Below are positions 21,913-30,700 of a DNA stretch of 64,000 nt, piece by piece. The stretch covers positions 140,973-204,972 of the forward strand of contig DJXW01000037.1 of the NCBI GenBank assembly GCA_002449845.1, written 5' to 3'. Numbering within the stretch: the stretch's first letter is position 1; each line of letters begins with the position of its first letter. The position numbers were made by a program, and so were the translations under genes. The notes beneath the pieces were generated by a model. The model was not told the origin of the DNA and did not search any database. It was given only the letters and a program-made list of their open reading frames with translations. Origin of the DNA: Prevotella sp. UBA6994 (GTDB taxonomy: Bacteria > Bacteroidota > Bacteroidia > Bacteroidales > Bacteroidaceae).

Positions 21913-23034
21913 ATGTTAAAATTAAAAAGTATTTTTTTAGCTGCCTTGTGCGGCTTAATGTTAACGGCGGGTTTTACCTCATGTAGTAATGATGATGATG
22001 ACTCGTCATGGAATGAAGGGGCAAAAGTAATGTTGCCCAAATATCGTGGTTTCGTATTGACAGAAGGAGCAATGGGAAGCAACAATTCTCATTTGTTCTT
22101 TGTTGACCCATCGCAAGACACTACCTATGTGAACGATATCTATACGGCACAGAATGGTACGAAATTGGGCGATACTGCCAACGACATGATAACGTATGAC
22201 GGTGATATCTATATCGTTGTCAATATGTCTAAGGTGTTGCTTCGATTGAGTGGCTCTGGTGTAGAGAAGGCTCGTTATACTCAATTTGAAACATTGGGAG
22301 AGCCACGTTACTTGGTTGCCCACGACGGTAAAATCTATGTCACTTGTTATGGTGGATTTGTGGCTCGATTTGATGCCAAGACATTGGCATTCGAGAAAAG
22401 CGTGAAGGTTGACGCCAATCCAGAGGAAATTATTTGTTATGAAAACAAGTTGTATTGCGTAAACTCTGGTTGGGGAACAGGAAAGACCATCTCGGCTATT
22501 GATGTCAATACGTTTGAGAAAGCTGAAGCCATCGAGACATTGACCAATCCCGTAGGCATTCAGGAAGCCAATGGACATATCTATGTGCTTACCAATGGTA
22601 CTTATAACTATACCACCTATTCGTATGATGAAATGCCTTGTTGCGCTGTCTTTGACCCAGTGACCAAAAAGACTACCAAGATTGGCGACGCTACGCGCAT
22701 GATGGCAATCGGGGATAATCTCTATTATGTTAATTCAGTTTCGGCTGATTGGGTAAACTATACCACCACATTCTATCAATATTCTGCCAATACTCCTATG
22801 TCAGTCAACACCCCAAAAACATCATCTTGGACATTGAATAATATGCCAAAGGTGTTGGAAACGTCTATCGTGTATATGATGGTTCGCAACCCATACGATG
22901 GAAGTATCTACTTGGGAACGACTGATTATCGTAACAACGGAACGGTTTATCATTTTGATTCCAACTTTAAATATCTGAACAAGAATTTCTCGGCAGGTGG
23001 AATCAATCCTAATTCAATGGTGTTCTTGAAATGA
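21913..23034 (+). CDS. btuG: Surface cobalamin-binding lipoprotein
   Basis: A 373-residue lipoprotein with lipobox GFTSC (C24), followed by SNDDDD, the acidic surface-export signal of Bacteroidetes lipoproteins. The mature part is a seven-bladed beta-propeller: repeats such as YDGDIYIVVN, HDGKIYVTCYGG, YENKLYCVNSG, ANGHIYVLTNG, IGDNLYYVNS and YDGSIYLGTT are spaced about 45 residues apart. BtuG proteins bind B12 extremely tightly and deliver it to BtuB. The order btuB-btuG with a 34-base gap under one B12 riboswitch matches that system. Confidence 0.88.
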   Translation: MLKLKSIFLAALCGLMLTAGFTSCSNDDDDSSWNEGAKVMLPKYRGFVLTEGAMGSNNSHLFFVDPSQDTTYVNDIYTAQNGTKLGDTANDMITYDGDIYIVVNMSKVLLRLSGSGVEKARYTQFETLGEPRYLVAHDGKIYVTCYGGFVARFDAKTLAFEKSVKVDANPEEIICYENKLYCVNSGWGTGKTISAIDVNTFEKAEAIETLTNPVGIQEANGHIYVLTNGTYNYTTYSYDEMPCCAVFDPVTKKTTKIGDATRMMAIGDNLYYVNSVSADWVNYTTTFYQYSANTPMSVNTPKTSSWTLNNMPKVLETSIVYMMVRNPYDGSIYLGTTDYRNNGTVYHFDSNFKYLNKNFSAGGINPNSMVFLK

Positions 23035-23060
23035 AGAAACTTTAAAATGAAGAATCTTTA

Positions 23061-23173
23061 AAATGAAGAATGATGAATCGTTTGGTTGTGAACAAGCACC
23101 ATGATAACTAAGGAATGAACTTTATCCAATTGCGGAAGCCGATTCTTCATTCTTCATTCATCATTCTTCATTT
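23061..23173. repeat. Inverted repeat with ATGAAGAATG arms between btuG and the PagL-like gene
   Basis: Perfect 18-bp arms (23061-23078 / 23156-23173) are built from AAATGAAGAATGATGAAT, with extra degenerate copies on both sides. The right arm covers the 3' end of the PagL-like gene. It could work as a terminator for both convergent genes. The same ATGAAGAATG core recurs at the 5' end of that gene. Confidence 0.7.
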
Positions 23174-24472
23174 AAAACAAATGGGATAGGCAACAACCAA
23201 TTCCGTGAAGTCGGCTTTGGTTAGGTGAGCATTGATGTTGAATCCGATGGAAAGGTTGTTTAATTTGGGAAATGAGTATTGAACGCCTATTCGTTCGTAA
23301 TATGGTTTTTCTACTTCTTTTGCGTGATGTCCCATCTCACGATAGAGATAATATCCTAAAGCCATTGCCACGGACAGGTTGCGATAATACACCTGATGTT
23401 TCAACGATAATCCTAAGGAAACAGGACTGTGCTTGATGTCTCTGCCAGCCTTCTTGTCAATGTCTTCCACGTGAGAGGCATACGTACCGTAGTAAAAATC
23501 GGCTCCAATACCCGATGCCCAACGTCTCGCATATCTGTACATGATGTCTGCATGAGCAGAATATGCCATATAAAACTTAAATTTCTCCGTGCGATAGTCC
23601 GCTGAGTCAGGATGGGTTTGGAATTGAGTGATTTGCCAATCTTCCAAAAGTGTCTTTCCTCCAATGCCCAATGTGATATTGGTAAACCAATAGGGCTTGA
23701 AGTATTTCTGAATGCGATTGGTGGCACGATTCTCCACCTTATTATAATAAGGCATATACTTCACTCCTACGATGGGCGATATGAAATTAGCTCCCTTATT
23801 GGGACGAGCCAATGCTCCGTTGCTATGGTGGAAAAACTCTACACCACCCATCAATCCCCAGTTGGGGGCAATGCGGTAAGTGGCATGAAGACCCGCGATA
23901 AAATAAATGTTGATATGAGAACCGATAATCTCATCATCAATATTGTCGGTCTTGTTGTATGCTTTGCTGCAATAACCAATACCTGTACCGAGCGAATAAT
24001 CAAACATCCAAGAACGATTGCGATAAAAAGGGCGGGTAAAAGTTGCGTATAAGGTCAAGGCATTTCCCAGTTTCGAATCATAGTTTACCTCTTCAGCCCA
24101 TCCCCAGTCTGGGTCTGGTGTACGGTGCATTTTCACGTCGTTGACATGGTATCTTAGGCCTACAGAAAGGTTGGGATAGTTATAATCACTATCGTATGCG
24201 TTGCTGTCGGAGGGTAGGGCAGAGTGGTTGATTTCGGCACTGAAGGTATAAGAGAAACTTGGCTTGACAAATTTTTTCGTGTATTTGTCGATGTTGATGT
24301 ACTTTCCTGAGCCAATGCTCAACTGAAAGCCATAGTGGTGGGTGGAATCTTTGCTTTCGGCAAAAGAATGGTTCTTTCCAACAAAGAATAACAAGAAAAC
24401 CAATAATACATGAAGAATGGAGATTTGGCTCACACACGTCATTCGAGTGAATGCAAAATCTCCATTCTTCAT
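23168..24472 (-). CDS. PagL-like acyloxyacyl hydrolase / outer-membrane beta-barrel
   Basis: 434 residues from the ATG at 24472; an internal ATG at 24442 (MTCVSQISILHVLLVFLLFF) gives a cleaner signal peptide and may be the real start. The N-terminal 250 residues resemble lipid A 3-O-deacylase (PagL)/acyloxyacyl hydrolase barrels. GGVEFFHHSNGALARPNKGAN carries the family His-Ser-Asn cluster and the small-residue loop after it. The C-terminal 180 residues add further barrel-like strands, making it longer than classical PagL (about 150 aa mature). It would trim lipid A acyl chains in the outer membrane. It lies 18 bases downstream of pheS on the same strand. Confidence 0.65.
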   Translation of the reverse strand: MKNGDFAFTRMTCVSQISILHVLLVFLLFFVGKNHSFAESKDSTHHYGFQLSIGSGKYINIDKYTKKFVKPSFSYTFSAEINHSALPSDSNAYDSDYNYPNLSVGLRYHVNDVKMHRTPDPDWGWAEEVNYDSKLGNALTLYATFTRPFYRNRSWMFDYSLGTGIGYCSKAYNKTDNIDDEIIGSHINIYFIAGLHATYRIAPNWGLMGGVEFFHHSNGALARPNKGANFISPIVGVKYMPYYNKVENRATNRIQKYFKPYWFTNITLGIGGKTLLEDWQITQFQTHPDSADYRTEKFKFYMAYSAHADIMYRYARRWASGIGADFYYGTYASHVEDIDKKAGRDIKHSPVSLGLSLKHQVYYRNLSVAMALGYYLYREMGHHAKEVEKPYYERIGVQYSFPKLNNLSIGFNINAHLTKADFTELVVAYPICFK

Positions 24473-24473
24473 G
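24409..24473. repeat. 18-bp perfect inverted repeat over the start of the PagL-like gene
   Basis: Arms 24409-24426 and 24456-24473 are exact complements (core CATGAAGAATGGAGATTT) separated by 29 bases. The right arm contains the ATG at 24472 and the loop contains the alternative ATG at 24442. In mRNA the hairpin would bury the first start codon and expose the second. Confidence 0.75.
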
Positions 24474-24490
24474 TTGATGATATTTCAGTC

Positions 24491-25528
24491 TTAATATGCT
24501 GACTCAAATTCGTGGAGGAATCTCGTGTCGTTCTCTGAGAACATACGAAGGTCGGCAACACGATATTTCAGGTTGGTAATGCGCTCTACACCCATACCAA
24601 ATGCGTATCCTGTATATACAGAACTGTCTATGCCACATGCTTCAAGCACATTGGGGTCAACCATTCCGCAACCGAGAATCTCCAACCATCCTTCACCTTT
24701 ACAAAGGCTACAACCCTTACCGCCGCAAATGGTACAGCTTACATCCATCTCAGCAGATGGCTCGGTGAAGGGGAAGTAACTTGGACGGAGGCGAATCTTC
24801 GTTTCTGGTCCAAACATCTCACGGGCAAATGACAACAACACTTGCTTGAGGTCGGTAAAGCTCACGTTCTTGTCGATATACAATCCTTCTACCTGATGGA
24901 AGAAGCAATGGGCGCGAGCGGAAATAGCCTCATTACGATAAACACGACCAGGACAAATCACGCGGATAGGCGGTTGGTGTGTCTCCATGTAATGAGCTTG
25001 GTCGTTAGACGTATGAGAACGAAGAATGACGTTCTTGGCTACATCGTTGGGATTGGTCTCGATGAAGAACGTATCTTGCATGTCGCGGGCGGGATGGTCA
25101 GCGGCAAAGTTCAACTTAGTGAATACGTGTAAGTCGTCATCAATTTCGGGACCTTCAGCCAATGTGAAGCCCATGCGCTGGAATATGTCGATGATTTCGT
25201 TCTTCACGATAGTCAACGGATGGCGTGTTCCCAACTTCACCGGATAAGCCGTTCGGGTGAGGTCAATGTCATCATTATCGTTTTCTTGTGTCTCGCACTG
25301 CTCTTTCAGTTGGTTGATGCGAGAAATGGTGAGTTGCTTCAGCTCGTTAATCTTGATACCTACGGTCTTTTTCTCATCGGCTGCCACGTTGCGGAAGTCT
25401 GCCATGAGCGCATTAATCTCACCTTTCTTACTCAAAAATCTCAATCTTAACTGTTCAATCTCATCTGCATTCTTTGCCGAGAGATTGCTCACTTCTTTCA
25501 GAAGTTCGTCTATCTTATCTAAAATCAT
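24491..25528 (-). CDS. pheS: Phenylalanyl-tRNA synthetase, alpha subunit
   Basis: Catalytic subunit of the heterotetramer that charges tRNA-Phe. The start MILDKIDELLKEV at 25528 gives 345 residues, the usual length. A longer frame to 25576 is excluded because the promoter element TACCTTTGC (25561-25553) lies within it. It has an N-terminal coiled coil (1-85) and then the class II synthetase core, with GTRHPLTIVKNEI, motif 2 around VICPGRVYRNEAISARAHCFFHQ and motif 3 AFGMGVERI near the end. pheT is not in the window, so the two subunits are encoded apart. Confidence 0.95.
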   Translation of the reverse strand: MILDKIDELLKEVSNLSAKNADEIEQLRLRFLSKKGEINALMADFRNVAADEKKTVGIKINELKQLTISRINQLKEQCETQENDNDDIDLTRTAYPVKLGTRHPLTIVKNEIIDIFQRMGFTLAEGPEIDDDLHVFTKLNFAADHPARDMQDTFFIETNPNDVAKNVILRSHTSNDQAHYMETHQPPIRVICPGRVYRNEAISARAHCFFHQVEGLYIDKNVSFTDLKQVLLSFAREMFGPETKIRLRPSYFPFTEPSAEMDVSCTICGGKGCSLCKGEGWLEILGCGMVDPNVLEACGIDSSVYTGYAFGMGVERITNLKYRVADLRMFSENDTRFLHEFESAY

Positions 25529-25552
25529 ACGTTGTAATTTCCAAAATTCTGT

Positions 25553-25561
25553 GCAAAGGTA
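25553..25561 (-). promoter_or_regulatory. -7 promoter element for pheS
   Basis: The reverse complement is TACCTTTGC, 25 bases before ATG 25528. It rules out the upstream in-frame codons as starts. Confidence 0.7.
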
Positions 25562-25699
25562 ACAATTTTCATGCAAAAAGAAAAAAATATCCCCTACAAA
25601 CTTAGGGAAAAGATGATTTATTCACAGAATAATGGATAAATCATTGTCGGTATGATAAGTAAAAGGGAAGGATGTGGTGTTATTTTCACGGAAAATGTG

Positions 25700-25708
25700 T
25701 AACTTTGC
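25700..25708 (+). promoter_or_regulatory. -7 promoter element for the ABC transporter operon
   Basis: TAACTTTGC lies 31 bases before the ATG at 25739. Confidence 0.65.
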
Positions 25709-25738
25709 GCCCAAATTAATAATATTGTGTCTGATTCT

Positions 25739-26383
25739 ATGGAGTCAATCAACTTTTGTTCCGTATGCCCGCAGGTATTCATTCATCGTGAAGACTTGGA
25801 TTCTGAGCTATGGAAGCAAAATGTAGAGTTTAAGAAAGGAAATACTTACCTTGTCGAGGCAGATAGCGGACAAGGTAAGAGCACGTTTTGTAGTTATGTA
25901 TTGGGATATAGACATGATTATCAAGGTGTAATCAAGTTTGACCAACAAGATGTAAAAACGTTCAAGGTGAAAGATTGGACGAATATTCGTTTGAGTCATG
26001 TAAGTTGTCTTTTTCAAGACCTATGCCTGTTTCCAGAGTTAACGGCTTTCGAGAACGTGGAAATCAAGAATCGCCTGACGAATCATAAAAGCAAGGGTGA
26101 GATTCTTCAATGGTTTAAAATGATGGGAATAGCTGATAAGGTTGATACTCAGATTGGGTTGATGTCGTTCGGACAACAGCAACGTGTGGCGATGATGCGG
26201 GCATTGGTGCAGCCTTTCGACTTTATCATTGCGGACGAACCAATCAGTCATCTCGACGACAACAACTCTCATATCATGGGCAAAGTGATGATGGAAGAAG
26301 TGGGCAGACAAGGAGCCGGCGTGATTGTCACGAGCATTGGCAAGCGTATGGATTTGCAATACGATTACACGATAAGATTGTAG
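25739..26383 (+). CDS. ABC transporter ATP-binding protein
   Basis: About 214 residues (a GTG at 25727 would add four). The nucleotide-binding domain has Walker A EADSGQGKSTF, the Q-loop in CLFQDLCLFPELTAFENV and Walker B FDFIIADEP followed by SHLDDNN. The signature motif is degenerate, LMSFGQQQRVA instead of LSGGQ, and the switch His is replaced in VIVTSIGKRMD. The size and the partner point to the MacB/LolD type, where the ATPase powers an FtsX-like permease by a mechanotransmission cycle rather than moving a small solute. It is followed 36 bases later by that permease. Confidence 0.85.
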   Translation: MESINFCSVCPQVFIHREDLDSELWKQNVEFKKGNTYLVEADSGQGKSTFCSYVLGYRHDYQGVIKFDQQDVKTFKVKDWTNIRLSHVSCLFQDLCLFPELTAFENVEIKNRLTNHKSKGEILQWFKMMGIADKVDTQIGLMSFGQQQRVAMMRALVQPFDFIIADEPISHLDDNNSHIMGKVMMEEVGRQGAGVIVTSIGKRMDLQYDYTIRL

Positions 26384-26419
26384 CTTTCAATCAAGCACAA
26401 GTTTAAACAAATAGAAAAT

Positions 26420-27628
26420 ATGAATTTAGTTTGGAAGTTACTCCGCAAGCATATTAGTTTACCGCAATTCATTGGTTTCTTTTTTGCCAATTTGTTTGGT
26501 ATGTTTATCGTATTGCTCGGTATTCAGTTTTATCACGACATCGTACCAGTGCTTTCTGCGGAAGATAGTTTCATGAAATCTGATTTCGTGATAGTCAGCA
26601 AGAAGATTGGAACGGCAAACACGATAAGCGGAAGGACTAACTCATTCTCTAATGAAGAGCTGCAAGATATTGAAAGTCAGAAATTTGTTAATAAGCTTGG
26701 AGTCTTTACATCTACCAATTATAAGGCTGAGGCTTATATGGGTATCAATGGCTCAAGGTTGTTTAATTCTGAACTGTTCTTTGAGAGTGTTCCTGATGAT
26801 TTCATAGATGTTCCCCTTGACGAATGGAAGTACCAAGAGGGTTCGCATGAGGTTCCCATTATCTTGCCACGTACCTATATCAGTATGTACAACTTTGGGT
26901 TTGCGCAAAACAAACAGTTGCCCAAAATCAGCGAGGGATTGATGGGAATGATAGACATTGACATCTTTATCCGTGGCAATGGCGCAAACGAGACGTTGAA
27001 AGGAAGGGTGATAGGACTCTCCAACCGACTGAACTCCGTCTTGGTTCCGCAGACATTCATGGATTGGAGCAACCGTCGGTTTGCCGCCAACGAATCCAAT
27101 GCTCCCACACGCATTATCATGGAGTTTGCCAATCCAGCCGATGAGAATATTGCCACTTATTTTGAGGAGAACGGTTATGAGATAGACAATGGCAATCTCA
27201 ATACCGAAAAGACCATGTATTTCCTAAAGACGATGGTGATGTTGGTATTGATTGTGGGATTGGTTATTTCTGCATTAAGTTTTTACATTTTATTGCTCAG
27301 CATCTACTTGCTGGTACAGAAAAATTCCACCAAGTTGAAGAACCTCATGTTGATGGGTTACACGCCCCAGCAAGTAGGCAGACCATACCAGTTGTTAACC
27401 CTCATTTTGAGCTTCCTTGTGTTGCTGATAGCTTGGGGTATGCTTTGGCAGGTGCGATCATACTATTTAGACGTCTTAGAGACTATGTTTACAGATGCTA
27501 AAGATAGTACTTTCAAACCGGCTGTCTTAGTGGGGCTTTTGCTGTTTGTTATTGTCTCATTATTAAATTATGGTGTCATTTTGCGTAAAATGTTGCGAAT
27601 TTGGCATTTAAAAACAGATAACGAGTAA
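26420..27628 (+). CDS. FtsX/MacB-like ABC transporter permease
   Basis: A 402-residue inner-membrane protein with four predicted membrane helices. One is N-terminal (FIGFFFANLFGMFIVLLGI); a periplasmic domain of about 200 residues follows; the C-terminal three helices are MVMLVLIVGLVISALSFYIL, LLTLILSFLVLLIAWGML and VLVGLLLFVIVSLLNYGVIL. This is the FtsX/MacB topology. The segment STKLKNLMLMGYTPQQVGRPY resembles the cytoplasmic coupling loop of the family. It probably works with the preceding ATPase in lipoprotein, peptide or cell-wall-hydrolase control. The substrate is unknown and no membrane-fusion protein is adjacent. Confidence 0.8.
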   Translation: MNLVWKLLRKHISLPQFIGFFFANLFGMFIVLLGIQFYHDIVPVLSAEDSFMKSDFVIVSKKIGTANTISGRTNSFSNEELQDIESQKFVNKLGVFTSTNYKAEAYMGINGSRLFNSELFFESVPDDFIDVPLDEWKYQEGSHEVPIILPRTYISMYNFGFAQNKQLPKISEGLMGMIDIDIFIRGNGANETLKGRVIGLSNRLNSVLVPQTFMDWSNRRFAANESNAPTRIIMEFANPADENIATYFEENGYEIDNGNLNTEKTMYFLKTMVMLVLIVGLVISALSFYILLLSIYLLVQKNSTKLKNLMLMGYTPQQVGRPYQLLTLILSFLVLLIAWGMLWQVRSYYLDVLETMFTDAKDSTFKPAVLVGLLLFVIVSLLNYGVILRKMLRIWHLKTDNE

Positions 27629-27668
27629 AATTTTTACCTTTTTGTGGTATTATTATGTTTTTTTTACC

Positions 27669-27677
27669 TAATTTTGC
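27669..27677 (+). promoter_or_regulatory. -7 promoter element for the TonB-receptor/OmpA gene
   Basis: TAATTTTGC lies 49 bases before the ATG at 27726. Confidence 0.6.
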
Positions 27678-27725
27678 AACCTGAAAGATAACGTATTTAT
27701 TTTATTAATCAATTTTATAAAAATC

Positions 27726-30700
27726 ATGCAGAAAAGATTACTCTTTCTGATTGCGGCAATAATGATGGTTTCCACCATGATTGCCCAAGTCACCACGTCT
27801 GAAATGAGTGGTGTTGTAACGGTCGGAAATGCTGATGGTGAACCTATCATCGGTGCTACGGTGCAAGTAGTACACGAACCGTCGGGAACACGTTATGCAA
27901 CTGTATCGAATGTGAATGGTCGATTCAACATTCAAGGTATGCGTACAGGTGGTCCTTACTCAGTGACAGTTTCGTACATTGGCTTCCAGACGAAAGTTCT
28001 CAATGGTATTATGCTTCAGTTGGGTGAAACTTACAACTTGTCTGTTTGGCTCAGCGAAAACGTAAACGAACTGAGCGAAGTGCTGATAACGGCTCAGGCA
28101 TCTAAGTTTGCGGCTGAAAAGACTGGTGCAACCACTAACATCTCTAACACACAGATGATGTCTTTGCCTACCGTTGACCGTAGTATCGCAGACATTGCAC
28201 GTCTTTCACCTTATGCAAACGGTATGAGCTTCGGTGGTGGTGATGGTCGTTCTACCAACTTCACCATTGACGGTGCAAACTTCAACAACAACTTTGGTCT
28301 TTCTTCTGACCTTCCTGGTGGTGGCAATCCTATTTCATTGGATGCTATTGAGGAAGTACAGGTAGCTGTTGCTCCATTCGACGTTCGTCAGACCAACTTC
28401 ATCGGCGGTAACATCAATGCCATTACCAAGTCTGGTACGAACTCTTTCAGAGGTACGGCTTACACTTACTACCGTAACCAGAATATGCGCGGAAACCGTA
28501 TAGACCATACTGACCTTGGCGCACGTCCTGACGAGGCTCACAAGATTTATGGTTTCACCTTGGGTGGTCCTATCTTGAAGAACAGACTCTTCTTCTTCGC
28601 CAACTTTGAAAAGGAGATTATCCCAGGACAGGTTATCAAGTATCGCGCCCGTGAAGCAGGTGAGGCTGCTGGTGGAATGGTTTCCAGAACCTATATGTCT
28701 GACATGCAGAAGGCTGCTGATTTCTTACGTAACACGTATGGCTATGATCCAGGATCTTATACTGATTTCCCTGCTGACGTAACCAATACCAAATTCCTTG
28801 CTCGTATCGACTGGAACATTACTGATCGCCATCATTTGGCAGTGCGTTACAATAATACGAAGAATGTGACTTGGAATGCTCCTAACGGAAACTCTGCCGA
28901 CTTCCTCTCTGGTTCTAATGCCCGTCTGAACGGTACCTATCGTGTAGGTGCTCAATCAATGGCATTTGCCAACTCTATGTACTCAATGGATAATAAGGTG
29001 GAATCTTGGTCTGTTGACTTGAACAGCCGCTTTACCAATTCCATCTCTAACCAGTTGCTCTTCACCTATACCAATATCGAGGATATTCGTGGTACAAATT
29101 CTTCACAATTCCCCTTCATCGATATTATGTATGGACTGAATGACGACGGTACACAGATTTTGGAACCATATATGTCTGCTGGTTACGAGTTGTTCACATA
29201 TAATAATGGTGTACACAACAAGATTACGAGCGTGATAGATAATTTCACCTTGTATCTCTCTCACCACAAGATTACCGCAGGTGTAAGTTTCGAGCATCAA
29301 TATGCCAACAATGCTTACATGCGTGAGGGTACAGGTTACTATCGTTACCGTTCTTTAGACGAATTCTTGTCTGGTGCTGCTCCTGAAACGGTTGCATTTA
29401 CATACGGTTTCAATGGCGTTAGCAAACCAAATGCACAAGTAACGTTCAACCAATTGGGCTTCTATGCTCAAGACGAATGGAACCTCTCTAAGAAGTTCAA
29501 GCTCTCTTTGGGTATTCGTTTCGACAATTTGATGTTTGACAACAAAGACTTGCAACGCAACAATGCCATCTACGACTTGCAGTTCCGTGACGGACAACGT
29601 GTAGATACGGGATTGTGGCCACAAAACAACTTGCAGATCTCTCCACGTCTCGGTTTTACATGGGACGTATTGGGTAACAAGACACTCAAGGTACGTGGTG
29701 GAACAGGTATCTTTACCGGTCGTTTGCCATTGGTATTCTTCACCAATATGCCTACCAACGCCTCTATGGTACAGTTGACACAAATCTACGGTACGAAGTA
29801 TAAGAAAGGTACGGGTGAGGTTTCTTACAGAGATGCAATGCTCGACCAGTTTGCTGGCAAGATGGTAACCACCGTTGACGAATTGGTAAAGAAGACGGGC
29901 GTTCCCACTTCCAACGAGAATCACCATGTAGCTGGTTCTAAGATTTCTGGTGTTGACTCTAAGTTCAAGATGCCTCAGGTATGGAAGTCTTCTATCGCAG
30001 TTGATTATATGCTGCCTGTATCCTTCCCATTGTCAGTGACGGGTGAGTTTATCTTCTTGAAGAAGATTAATGACGTGATGGTTGACAACATCAACATCAA
30101 GAATCCAGATGCTTCTTGGCAACGTTTTGCTGGCGCAGACAACCGCTACATCTATCCTGATAATTATATGATTCAGAGCGGTAAGAATGCCGTTGTGCTC
30201 ACCAATACCTCAAAGGGATATGGTTATACCTTGAACTTCACGGTGAATGCTGAGCCTGTGAAAAACCTCAACTTGATGGCTGCTTATACCCACACGGAAT
30301 CTAAGGAAATCTCAGGCTTACCTGGTTCTGACCCCGTTTCTACATGGCAGGGTATGATTACCGTAAACGGTCCTAATCTCGGTACTCCACAGCGTTCTAT
30401 CTATGTGATTCCCGATAAGGTGATTGCTTCTCTCGACTATTACATTCCTTTCCATCATAAGAAATTGTTGCGTGGTACACACATCGGATTGTTCTACACG
30501 GGTTATAAGTTTGGTAGCTTTAGCTTCTGCTACACCAACGACATGAACGGTGACGGTATCAACAACGACTTGATGTATATTCCTGCCAACGATAGCGAAA
30601 TCCAGATTGGTTCTATTGATGCGTCTGGCAATTTCGTCAACAATCCTACAGAGCGTGCCGCTTTCTGGGACTTCGTCAATCAAGACAGCTACCTGAAGAA

